Part shown: positions 1 through 8,209 of the stretch, piece by piece
Position numbering within the stretch: the first letter of the stretch is position 1
Layout: each line of letters opens with the position of its first letter
DNA from: CAVQBP01 sp963710745
Lineage (GTDB): Bacteria > Bacteroidota > Ignavibacteria > Ignavibacteriales > Ignavibacteriaceae
Length of the DNA: 64,000 bases
Assembly (NCBI GenBank): GCA_963710745.1
Contig: CAVQBP010000019.1
Location: 310,001 to 374,000 of the forward strand
Reading direction: 5' to 3'
Position numbers and translations under genes: made by a program
Notes under the pieces: generated by a model
Seen by the model: only the letters and a program-made list of their open reading frames with translations
Database searches by the model: none
What the model was told of the DNA's origin: nothing

Positions 1-217
1 ATGAAACTCCTCCTGCTGTATCAGCAACTAAATAAACTTTCATTCCTTTAGCTACTGTATTCAATCCACTATAAATTGGAAATGTTCCTGCCGGTATAGT
101 TCCTAATGTACCGGAGGACTGCGGATCTGTTTTGAGCTTTACGGTTTGAGCTGAATTTTCTGCAAACGTAAAGACAAACAGAACTAAAATTGCGAAAAGT
201 AAATTAACATATTTCAT
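1..217 (-). CDS. Secreted protein of unknown function, N-terminal part only
   Basis: An open frame on the minus strand starts at an ATG at 217 and runs off the left edge of the window, giving 72 residues. Residues 1-24 form a clear signal peptide (MKY, hydrophobic core LLFAILVLFVFTF, then ENSAQ), so the product is exported. The visible mature part (TVKLKTDPQSSGTLGTIPAG...) matches no family I recognise. The upstream 285 bases to purM are AT-rich and separate two divergent genes. The frame stays open for its whole length, which together with the signal peptide is the only evidence that the gene is real. Confidence 0.6.
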   Translation of the reverse strand, partial: MKYVNLLFAILVLFVFTFAENSAQTVKLKTDPQSSGTLGTIPAGTFPIYSGLNTVAKGMKVYLVADTAGGVS

Positions 218-502
218 AAAGGCCCCATGATTAATAATTTGTTCGACAGTCAAAAGCAAATTCCGTTCCTATTTAAAATCTTTTGATTTTGATGAAATTT
301 GAAGAAATTTATGGTATTTATAAATATAGTTTCTAATATGAAAGAAACAACTTTTTAATTTTATTAAAATTGAGAGAAAAACAGGTTATTATGTTGAATA
401 ATTACACTAGAAAAATGTTGAATTTCTACACTCTTTGTTTACTATTTTTTTAAATATTATTTTTTATTGTTTGATAAAAAATGATTTCCAGAGGTAAAAT
501 TT

Positions 503-1504
503 TTGAAAAATACTTATAAATCTGCCGGTGTAGACATAGAAGCCGGTGACCAAACGGTCAAAAAAATTAAGAAATTTGCCAAGAGTACTTTTAATAAGAA
601 TGTTTTGTCCGATATTGGTTTGTTCGGAGCGTTCTATGAGCTGGACATTATCAAATATAAGAATCCGGTACTGGTTTCAAGTGTTGATGGAGTTGGAACT
701 AAGCTGAAAATTGCCTTCATGACAAACAAACACGATACAGTCGGTCAGGATCTGGTTAATCATTGTGTAAATGATATTGCTGTCTGCGGTGCAAAGCCGT
801 TATACTTTCTTGATTATTTAGCTCTCGGCAAATTGTTTCCTGATAAAGCTGCTAAAATTATTGAGGGATTTTCAATTGCCTGTAAGCAAAATGGATGCGC
901 TCTGATTGGCGGAGAAACTGCCGAAATGCCGGGGTTATATGACGAAAATGAATACGATATCTCGGGAACTATTGTAGGAATTGTCGAGAAAGATAAAATT
1001 ATTAATGGAAAAGAAATATCCAAGGGAGATTTGCTGTTCGGATTTCCCTCGAACGGGCTTCATACAAACGGGTATTCTCTGGCCCGGAAAATTCTTCTCG
1101 AGAAATTCAGTCTTGATAAAAAATTAGATGAAACTGGAAATACGCTTGCAGTGGAATTACTGAGAATTCATAAATCTTATTTAAAGCTCATAATCCATCT
1201 GGCTTCAAATATTCATATAAAAGGATTCTCTCATATAACAGGAGGTGGAATAATCGGGAATACCAAAAGAATTTTACCCGATGGACTAAATCTGAAAATC
1301 AATTGGTCAAGCTGGGATGTTCCTTTCATTTTTAATTTAATAAAAAAAATAGGACAGGTTAGTGATAAAGAAATGAGAGTTGCTTTCAATATGGGGATCG
1401 GATTAATTGCCGTTGTATCAAAAAATAATAAAGAAAATTTTGAAAAGCTGTCTAAAGAAATAAATGAAGATGCTTTTCTTATTGGAGAAGTGGGTTCAAT
1501 TTAA
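503..1504 (+). CDS. purM: Phosphoribosylformylglycinamidine cyclo-ligase (AIR synthetase)
   Basis: This enzyme closes the imidazole ring of 5-aminoimidazole ribonucleotide in purine synthesis, using ATP, in the cytosol. The 333-residue protein has the family hallmarks: the N-terminal KNTYKSAGVDIEAGD, the ATP-binding loop VSSVDGVGTKLKIA near residue 60, the GGETAEMPG motif near residue 138, and the C-terminal HITGGGIIGNTKRILP segment. Length is normal for PurM. The start is TTG at 503, chosen because translation from it begins exactly with the family's conserved N-terminus and because an AGAGG ribosome binding site lies eight bases upstream (490-494). No other purine gene is adjacent. Confidence 0.96.
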   Translation: MKNTYKSAGVDIEAGDQTVKKIKKFAKSTFNKNVLSDIGLFGAFYELDIIKYKNPVLVSSVDGVGTKLKIAFMTNKHDTVGQDLVNHCVNDIAVCGAKPLYFLDYLALGKLFPDKAAKIIEGFSIACKQNGCALIGGETAEMPGLYDENEYDISGTIVGIVEKDKIINGKEISKGDLLFGFPSNGLHTNGYSLARKILLEKFSLDKKLDETGNTLAVELLRIHKSYLKLIIHLASNIHIKGFSHITGGGIIGNTKRILPDGLNLKINWSSWDVPFIFNLIKKIGQVSDKEMRVAFNMGIGLIAVVSKNNKENFEKLSKEINEDAFLIGEVGSI

Positions 1505-1578
1505 CCTTTTGATTTTTTTATTTCGATATATTCTATTATAGGAATTTTACATTTTGTGAAAATTAAAAGGGAGGACAA

Positions 1579-2406
1579 ATGATAGAATTACCTGAGGCCG
1601 CTGTACTGGCACTGCAGCTGAATAAAATAGCAAAAGGGAGAAGAATTAAAAAAGTAATCGCCGCACAATCGCCTCATAAGTTTGCATGGTACCAAGGTAA
1701 TCCCCAAAAATATAATTCATTATTAAAAGGTAAAATGATTAATAATTCTGCAAACGCAGGGGGAATTGTTGAAATAAAAGTTGATGATATAATTATTGCC
1801 TTAAGTGACGGAGCAGGATTAAGATATCATTTTGATTATAAAGAGCTTCCTGAAAAACACCAATTATTAATTGAAATGGATAATTCCGCTTTCCTCTCGG
1901 TTTCAATTCAGATGTATGGAGGTATTTTATGTTTTAAAGAAGGGGAATGTGATAACAAATATTATTTTATTGCAAAAGAAAAACCATCCCCGGTCGCAAA
2001 AAAATTTAATGAAAGATATTTTGATCGAATTATTTCTGCGAATGATTTGCAGAATAAGAGTATGAAGTTTTTGCTTGCAACAGAGCAGAGGATCCCTGGT
2101 TTGGGAAACGGAGTTTTGCAGGATATTCTTTTTAATGCAAAGATTCATCCCAAAAGAAGAACCGCAGATTTATCTGATAAAGAAAAATGTGAACTTTTTT
2201 ATTCAGTGAAGAATGTATTGACCGATATGATTAAAAAGGGAGGACGGGATACTGAAAAAGATATATTCGGCGATTACGGCAGTTATACTACAAAGCTTAG
2301 TAAAAATACAGCAGGACAGCATTGTATAAATTGCGGCACATTAATAAAAAAAGAAAATTATATGGGCGGGAGTATCTATTATTGCCCTAATTGCCAGAGG
2401 CTGTAA
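1579..2406 (+). CDS. Fpg/Nei-family DNA glycosylase lacking catalytic Pro2
   Basis: Members of this family excise oxidised bases from DNA and nick the abasic site. The 275-residue protein keeps the helix-two-turn-helix (PGLGNGVLQDILFNAKIHPKR, about residues 170-190) and a C-terminal zinc finger with Cys249, Cys252, Cys269 and Cys272 in exact C-x2-C-x16-C-x2-C spacing. The N-terminus reads M-I-E-L-P-E: Glu3 and Pro5 are kept, but the catalytic N-terminal Pro2 of Fpg/Nei is Ile. The conserved zinc-finger Arg is also Gly (GGSIYYCP). A strong GGGAGG site at 1569-1574 fixes the start, so the missing Pro is not a start-site error. It may bind DNA or use another nucleophile; the exact activity is uncertain. 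Confidence 0.85.
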   Translation: MIELPEAAVLALQLNKIAKGRRIKKVIAAQSPHKFAWYQGNPQKYNSLLKGKMINNSANAGGIVEIKVDDIIIALSDGAGLRYHFDYKELPEKHQLLIEMDNSAFLSVSIQMYGGILCFKEGECDNKYYFIAKEKPSPVAKKFNERYFDRIISANDLQNKSMKFLLATEQRIPGLGNGVLQDILFNAKIHPKRRTADLSDKEKCELFYSVKNVLTDMIKKGGRDTEKDIFGDYGSYTTKLSKNTAGQHCINCGTLIKKENYMGGSIYYCPNCQRL

Positions 2407-2440
2407 TTATTGAAACAACAAACATTTACAGGTTAACCAT

Positions 2441-3475
2441 ATGGATTTCCCTGAGTATATATCATTTACACTTACAAATTTATGTAATCTCAGATGCAGG
2501 ATGTGCGGGCAATGGAGTGAGGAAGGTTATATCTCAAACCGGGTAAAAAATCCCCGTTCAATTATGAAATTAGAAGTGTGGAAGAAGCTTGTTGATGAAA
2601 TATCGAATTACAAAATCAGGTTTATTCTGATACGGGGCGGTGAACCGTTTCTCTTTCCCGGCATTATCGATCTTCTTGAATATATTAAAAGCAAAGGAAT
2701 ATTTATTTCAATTGATACTAACGGAACAGTATTGAAAAAATACCTTGAAGATCTTATCCGGATTGGGAATATGCACATTACTTTTTCAGTCGACGGGCCC
2801 GAAGAAATTCATGATAGTGTGCGCGGTGTTAAAGGATTTTTCAATAAGATAAAGGAAAATATTGATATACTGAATGAGTTAGAAAAGAATAACAAACAAA
2901 AAATAAGTAAGAGCATCTGTTTTACCATAAGCAAATATAATTATTCAGTGTTAGGCAAAATGCCGGATGTTGCAAGATATATGTCTATACCTTCAATAAA
3001 TATAGTCCCATACTATTATTTTTCATCAGATACAGGCAGAAAATATGAAGAAGAATTAAAAAGGAATTTTAATTGTGATGCTTATTCCTGGAAAGGTTTT
3101 CATAATGAATATTCTGGTGTGGATTTTAATCTTTTCCTAAAAGAATATAAAAAATACCTTGCAAACCTGGGAGAGATAACAAATTTTCTCTACATGGATT
3201 TGTCTGAAGATGATTACAAAAACTGGTTTACTGATTCCTCCATTCCCGTAGGATCAGCAAAATGTCTGAACATTGAAAAATTAATTGATATTCAGCCGAC
3301 CGGAGATGTAAATTTTTGCGTAGATTTCCCTGACTTCAGTTTCGGCAATGTAAATGATTCATCAATTAAAGATCTCTGGAATAGTAATGAGGCAGAACAA
3401 TTTCGAAAATACAGGAGAGAAAAACCACTTGCTGTCTGCTACCGGTGCGGAGCAAAGTACATGTCTCTCCTGTAA
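2441..3475 (+). CDS. Radical SAM/SPASM domain protein
   Basis: A 344-residue radical SAM enzyme. Cys15, Cys19 and Cys22 (CNLRCRMC) form the [4Fe-4S]-SAM motif close to the N-terminus; IRGGEPFLFPGI is the usual GGEP strand. The C-terminal third has the SPASM-type layout: KCLNIEKLIDIQPTGDVNFCVDFPDFSFGN, then SIKDLWNS and a closing CYRCGA pair, for extra iron-sulfur clusters. Such proteins modify peptides or proteins, or small molecules, but there is no nearby precursor peptide or maturation gene, so the substrate cannot be named. It lies 34 bases after the glycosylase gene and could be cotranscribed with it. Confidence 0.88.
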   Translation: MDFPEYISFTLTNLCNLRCRMCGQWSEEGYISNRVKNPRSIMKLEVWKKLVDEISNYKIRFILIRGGEPFLFPGIIDLLEYIKSKGIFISIDTNGTVLKKYLEDLIRIGNMHITFSVDGPEEIHDSVRGVKGFFNKIKENIDILNELEKNNKQKISKSICFTISKYNYSVLGKMPDVARYMSIPSINIVPYYYFSSDTGRKYEEELKRNFNCDAYSWKGFHNEYSGVDFNLFLKEYKKYLANLGEITNFLYMDLSEDDYKNWFTDSSIPVGSAKCLNIEKLIDIQPTGDVNFCVDFPDFSFGNVNDSSIKDLWNSNEAEQFRKYRREKPLAVCYRCGAKYMSLL

Positions 3476-3554
3476 TCAACAAATAAAAAGTAATTTGTTA
3501 ACTAAGATCGGTGAATTTATTCTTTTCAATTCCTATTAATAAACCCGGATACTT

Positions 3555-5768
3555 TTATTTTATCAGCAGCATCTTTTTAGTTACATTATAATCATTTACT
3601 CTTAAATTATATAGATACACTCCGCTTGGAAGATCTTCCGCATTAAAATTTATATGATAATTTCCCGGTTTTAGATCTGAGTTTATTAAAGTCCTGATTT
3701 CGCGTCCCAGGATATCATAAACTTTAAGAGTGACTTTACCTTCATTAGGGATTGTGAATCTTATTTTTGTTGAAGGATTAAAAGGATTTGGGTAACTCTG
3801 AGCCAACGAAAATTCGAGTTTTTTCTGGTTAATTTTTACATCTGTGGCAACAGAATCGGTCGTCCCGGTTAATTTTACCATCCTGGCTACACGTTCATCT
3901 TTTTTGTTCCATTGTATATATAAAACATCAGGATGATTAGGACCTGCATCAGGTTTAAATTTTACATCTAGAACAGCACTATCTTTTGCTGCAATTAAAA
4001 TGGGTAGAGAATCGTTCACCTGGTAGGAAGAATCCCTGTTCAGTAAACCATTAATTTCTATTTCCTGATCAGAATTGTTTACAACAGCGAAAGATTGAAT
4101 AAGTGAATCGCCAAGAGGAACATATCCGAATGATAGACTATCCGGTCTTGTTGTAAAAATATTTGTCTTCCATGGATACTTATAAACTCTGTAATTTACC
4201 ATATTGTTCGACCATTGCATATAAAAAGTAAGAGTACCGTCATCCTTTACTTCAGTTATTGCAGGAGGAACATTAGTCCATCCCCATCCAATAATTACAT
4301 TTTGATTATCCAGTCTTTGCATACTTCCCATTGCCTGACTGAAAGTTGAGCGACTATTCCTGTGTTCCCAGACTAACGTTGCTGTTTTGTTTATTTCATC
4401 AAGCTTATATTCTACCGCCCGGGAAAATTTCGGATCGTGGAGATTGCCGTTATCAAAAAGCGAGAGATCACCATTTGGCAATCTTCTGGCATCATGCTGA
4501 TGCGAGAAACCTCCGACCGGATCTTCAATGAAAGTAAACTCATTATTTTTACAATACTCTCCGCCTAGCCTCCAGATTATATCGCCAGTTTCCCTGTCAA
4601 TTTTTGTGATCTCATCAAGGTTTCTGCTTGAAATAATGATGTTAGTGTCAGTGTCCATTTCAATTGAATTGCAATGAACATAATCTATAATTGAATCGGT
4701 TAAAGAAATATCCGGGGTAACATCAGTAATTTTAAAATGATCCCAGCTTCGCCACTGGAAAACAACATTTTTTTCTGTATCTAATTCCTGGATAACAACA
4801 CCTCTTACCGCGGCATTTGGATTTCCTCCTTTTACTATAGTATCCATTGCGATCTTTTGTTCATCATAACACATGAGCAGCGCATGACCATTTTTCAATA
4901 TTGTAAGTTCATGAACATTGGTAGTATATCCATTTTGCATATGTAGCGAATCAATAACATTATATGAACTATCCATTACATAATGCTGATCAGCGACGGT
5001 TTCATAATAGGTAAGAAACCCTGTTGGCTGTAAAGCAAGATTGTACGTCCTGTGCGGCATTTTCTTGTAAAAAATTGGTATGCCGTAGTTGTCGGTTATT
5101 ATTAGATAAGATGGACTCTTGCCATTAACATCAAACGGGGTAAAGAAGAGTTCACCGGGAGCCGGATTGTTAACTGTACTTACGGAAATATCCGGATAGT
5201 CTTCAGGAAGTGAGTCTTTTTGTAATGTGTAAGCTTTCTGTTCAGTTACTTTTTGCGGAAGATTAAATTTCTTATCAGATCCGGCAGCTGAATAATCAGA
5301 ATCTAATAAATATGAATATTTTTCAGGGTTTGATCTTATCTCTTCATTTAAATTAACTTTCGAAGTTTCAAAATAAAATTGAAGTCCCGGGATTTTCTCA
5401 CCTGCAACAGTTGTCAGATCCCCGCTTAATTTTACCAACACAATTTCACCATCTGAAAAAGGTTCTACCGGTTTGAAAATCAAGGTTTTCCCTTTTTCTG
5501 CTAAGATCGTTTTCCCCAAGTGATGCCCGCTTTTGCTTCCGCTGACATAAAAAACCGAGCTGTCATTCAGCAGAGAATTATTAAATGCATTTCCATACCT
5601 GATAATTATATTTGTCCCGGTAGAATTTAATTTCGAAGAAGGCATAGGGGAAATATATTGAAATTGTTTGTTATTAATATTCTGTGCAGATGTTGTACTA
5701 AAAGTTATTAAAACACTCAAAACGAACATGACAATTGTCATTGAAAATAATCTGTCTGCAAGCGACAT
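3555..5768 (-). CDS. Arylsulfotransferase (ASST)-like protein with T9SS sorting domain
   Basis: A 737-residue exported protein. Residues 1-28 are a signal peptide; residues about 35-130 look like a bacterial Ig-like domain (PMPSSKLNSTGTNIIIRYGN). The middle, about 190-540, is a beta-propeller of the arylsulfotransferase type, with the hallmark HQHDARRLPNGDLSLFDNGN stretch and several blades containing ITKIDRETGDIIWRLGG-like motifs. The last 80 residues are a T9SS type A sorting domain (YPNPFNPSTKIRFTIP, KVYDILGREI, SGVYLYNL), so it is probably carried across the outer membrane and anchored or released at the surface. Whether it transfers sulfate is unproven. It stands alone, convergent with the radical SAM gene. 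Confidence 0.85.
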   Translation of the reverse strand: MSLADRLFSMTIVMFVLSVLITFSTTSAQNINNKQFQYISPMPSSKLNSTGTNIIIRYGNAFNNSLLNDSSVFYVSGSKSGHHLGKTILAEKGKTLIFKPVEPFSDGEIVLVKLSGDLTTVAGEKIPGLQFYFETSKVNLNEEIRSNPEKYSYLLDSDYSAAGSDKKFNLPQKVTEQKAYTLQKDSLPEDYPDISVSTVNNPAPGELFFTPFDVNGKSPSYLIITDNYGIPIFYKKMPHRTYNLALQPTGFLTYYETVADQHYVMDSSYNVIDSLHMQNGYTTNVHELTILKNGHALLMCYDEQKIAMDTIVKGGNPNAAVRGVVIQELDTEKNVVFQWRSWDHFKITDVTPDISLTDSIIDYVHCNSIEMDTDTNIIISSRNLDEITKIDRETGDIIWRLGGEYCKNNEFTFIEDPVGGFSHQHDARRLPNGDLSLFDNGNLHDPKFSRAVEYKLDEINKTATLVWEHRNSRSTFSQAMGSMQRLDNQNVIIGWGWTNVPPAITEVKDDGTLTFYMQWSNNMVNYRVYKYPWKTNIFTTRPDSLSFGYVPLGDSLIQSFAVVNNSDQEIEINGLLNRDSSYQVNDSLPILIAAKDSAVLDVKFKPDAGPNHPDVLYIQWNKKDERVARMVKLTGTTDSVATDVKINQKKLEFSLAQSYPNPFNPSTKIRFTIPNEGKVTLKVYDILGREIRTLINSDLKPGNYHINFNAEDLPSGVYLYNLRVNDYNVTKKMLLIK

Positions 5769-6218
5769 CCTGTACCTCGTTTTTAACCATAGAAATATGA
5801 ATGTAAATCAATTTATGTCATAAGGATTTCCCCCGGACATAACCTCAGCATTTATAAACTAAACCCAAGAATGAATTTACTTTTTAATTTACTGGGGTAA
5901 GCTGATTACATTACTGCGGAAAATTATTACAAAAATTCCGGACCTTTTAAAATAAAATTAATGAATTTTTTTTATATAAAAAAATTATTAGGTAATTATG
6001 CTGCATATGATATAGCAGGCATATCGGCCCTTCCTCTTCATATTAAAAAAAATAACATATATGTAACAGAAGAAAAAAATGATTAAGAAAATTAAAGGGA
6101 CTTACTTAATATTCTCTCATATGATTTAAATCATGTATTTGTTCCTGGAAATTTTTAATCTTGAACTAATTTCTAATCTTATTAAAAATATTAAATATGT
6201 TAATCTTAAAAGGGAAAT
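5769..6218. other. Non-coding AT-rich spacer between divergent genes
   Basis: 450 bases separate the minus-strand arylsulfotransferase gene from glgE on the plus strand, so both promoters should lie here. It is very AT-rich. The only open frame of note is a 41-codon ATG frame at 5961-6086 with no ribosome binding site or recognisable sequence. I see no hairpin terminator, tRNA or repeat. Confidence 0.5.
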
Positions 6219-8189
6219 ATGCTTAAAGACGGCAGGCAGCGAATCGTTATTGAAAATTTAAAGCCAAATGTTAATTGCGGAGCTTATCCTGTTAAAAGAA
6301 TAGTTGGTGAAAAAGTAGTTGTAAGCGCAAACATTATAACAGACGGTCATGATACAATTGCTGCAGAGGTGCTTTACCGTCATAGTATTGATGAAAACTG
6401 GAAAAATTCACCAATGAGTTTTGTCGATAATGATCGCTGGGAAGGTACTTTTTCTGTTAAGAAAATGGGTTCTTACTTTTATACATTGAGAGGATGGGTT
6501 GATAATTTTACTACCTGGCAGAAAGATTTAAAAAAACGTCTGGATGCAGGTCAGGATGTTCACGTCGAACTGGTGATTGGTTCGGAAATAATTAATAAAA
6601 ATATTAAAAATGCTGCTGTAGAAGACAAAAAAAAACTGGCAGATTTTTCGGAGAAGATTCGTAATGGGAATTCGGTTTCGGCTTTTGATGCTCGGCTAAG
6701 TTTGTTAATGAGAGCTTGTGCCGATCGGAGCTTAGCCACTATATTTCCGGATGAATATCAGGTATGGGTTGAAAGTCCACGTGCTTTGTTTAGCTCCTGG
6801 TATGAACTTTTCCCGCGTTCTGCTGGTCCGGTTCATGGGAAGCATGGAACTTTTAATGATGTTGAAAAACTTCTCCCGGAAATATCTGAAATGGGTTTCG
6901 ACATCATATATTTTCCTCCGATTCATCCAATCGGAATTACAAACAGGAAAGGGAAAAGCAATTCTACTATTGTCAAACCGGAAGATCCGGGTAGTCCCTG
7001 GGCTATCGGCTCAAAAGAAGGTGGACACAAATCAATCCATCCGCAACTTGGAACTATGGAAGACTTTGAGCACCTAATTAAAAATGCAAGAGAACTGGGA
7101 ATTGAAATAGCTCTGGATATTGCATACCAATGTTCCCCCGATCATCCATATGTAAAAGAACACCCGGAATGGTTCCGCTGGCGCCCGGATGGTACCGTTC
7201 AATATGCTGAAAATCCCCCCAAAAAATATGAGGATGTCCTTCCGATAAATTTTGAAAATGAAAACTGGAAAGAATTATGGGAAGAGTTGAAAAGCATTAT
7301 CCTTTTCTGGATGGAAAAAGGCGTAAAAGTATTCCGGGTTGATAATCCCCACACAAAACCTTTTCCTTTCTGGGAATGGCTTATAAAAGAAGTAAAAAAA
7401 GATCATCCTGAAATAATTTTTCTTGCCGAAGCATTTACAAGACCCAAAGTGATGTACCAGCTGGCTAAAGTAGGCTTTACTCAATCTTATACATATTTTA
7501 CATGGAGAAACACCAAAGATGAGTTTGTTGAGTATTTAAATGAATTAACAAAAAAAGACGCACGGGATTTCTATCGGCCCAATTTCTGGACTAACACTCC
7601 CGATATTTTGCCTGAGAATCTACAATACGGAGGGAGAGCCGCATTTATTGCAAGGTTAATCTTAGCAGCTACTCTTTCCTCCAATTACGGGATATACGGC
7701 CCTTCGTATGAACTATGTAACAATACTGCAATCGAAGGGAAAGAGGAGTATCTCAATTCAGAGAAATATGAAATCAAAGACTGGGATAGAAACAAACCCG
7801 GGAATATTAAAGATATAATTACTAAAGTAAATAAGATCAGGAAGGATAACATTTCTCTTCAAACAACATTTAATATTGAATTTTATGATTCCGATAACCG
7901 CTATTTACTTTGTTACGGTAAAGTATCTGAAGACCTTTCCAATATTTTAGTAATTGTAGTCAACCTGGATTTTTTTCACAGGCAGTCTGGTTCGGTTAAA
8001 ATTCCGATTGACAAGCTTGATATCCCGGGAAAGCAGGCATATCTCGTTCATGAACTTCTAAGTGATGAAAAAGTTATGTGGCAGGGGAATGAAAATTATA
8101 TAGAACTTGATCCGGGAAAATTACCTGCAAATATTTTTAAGATATATAAGAGATTAAAGCGTGAAAATGATTTCGATTATTTTTTGTAA
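6219..8189 (+). CDS. glgE: Alpha-1,4-glucan:maltose-1-phosphate maltosyltransferase
   Basis: GlgE (GH13 family) transfers maltosyl units from maltose 1-phosphate to the non-reducing ends of alpha-1,4-glucans, building glycogen-like polymer. The 656-residue length is typical. The N-terminal IVIENLKPNVNCGAYPVKRIVGE and the segment FPRSAGPVHGKHGTFNDVEKLLPEISEMGFDIIY are GlgE-specific; the GH13 nucleophile Asp lies in KVFRVDNPHTKPFPFWEW and the acid Glu in IIFLAEAFTRPKVM. An AAAAGGG site precedes the ATG. treS-maltokinase begins 20 bases downstream, so the operon carries the full route trehalose to maltose to maltose 1-phosphate to glucan, apart from a branching enzyme, which is not in this window. 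Confidence 0.95.
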   Translation: MLKDGRQRIVIENLKPNVNCGAYPVKRIVGEKVVVSANIITDGHDTIAAEVLYRHSIDENWKNSPMSFVDNDRWEGTFSVKKMGSYFYTLRGWVDNFTTWQKDLKKRLDAGQDVHVELVIGSEIINKNIKNAAVEDKKKLADFSEKIRNGNSVSAFDARLSLLMRACADRSLATIFPDEYQVWVESPRALFSSWYELFPRSAGPVHGKHGTFNDVEKLLPEISEMGFDIIYFPPIHPIGITNRKGKSNSTIVKPEDPGSPWAIGSKEGGHKSIHPQLGTMEDFEHLIKNARELGIEIALDIAYQCSPDHPYVKEHPEWFRWRPDGTVQYAENPPKKYEDVLPINFENENWKELWEELKSIILFWMEKGVKVFRVDNPHTKPFPFWEWLIKEVKKDHPEIIFLAEAFTRPKVMYQLAKVGFTQSYTYFTWRNTKDEFVEYLNELTKKDARDFYRPNFWTNTPDILPENLQYGGRAAFIARLILAATLSSNYGIYGPSYELCNNTAIEGKEEYLNSEKYEIKDWDRNKPGNIKDIITKVNKIRKDNISLQTTFNIEFYDSDNRYLLCYGKVSEDLSNILVIVVNLDFFHRQSGSVKIPIDKLDIPGKQAYLVHELLSDEKVMWQGNENYIELDPGKLPANIFKIYKRLKRENDFDYFL

Positions 8190-8209
8190 TTCTCTAAAAA
8201 GGAGATTTA

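Noticed and set aside
5961..6086. A 41-codon ATG open frame in the spacer before glgE
   Set aside because: No ribosome binding site, no signal peptide, helix or motif that I recognise, and such lengths arise often by chance in AT-rich spacers.
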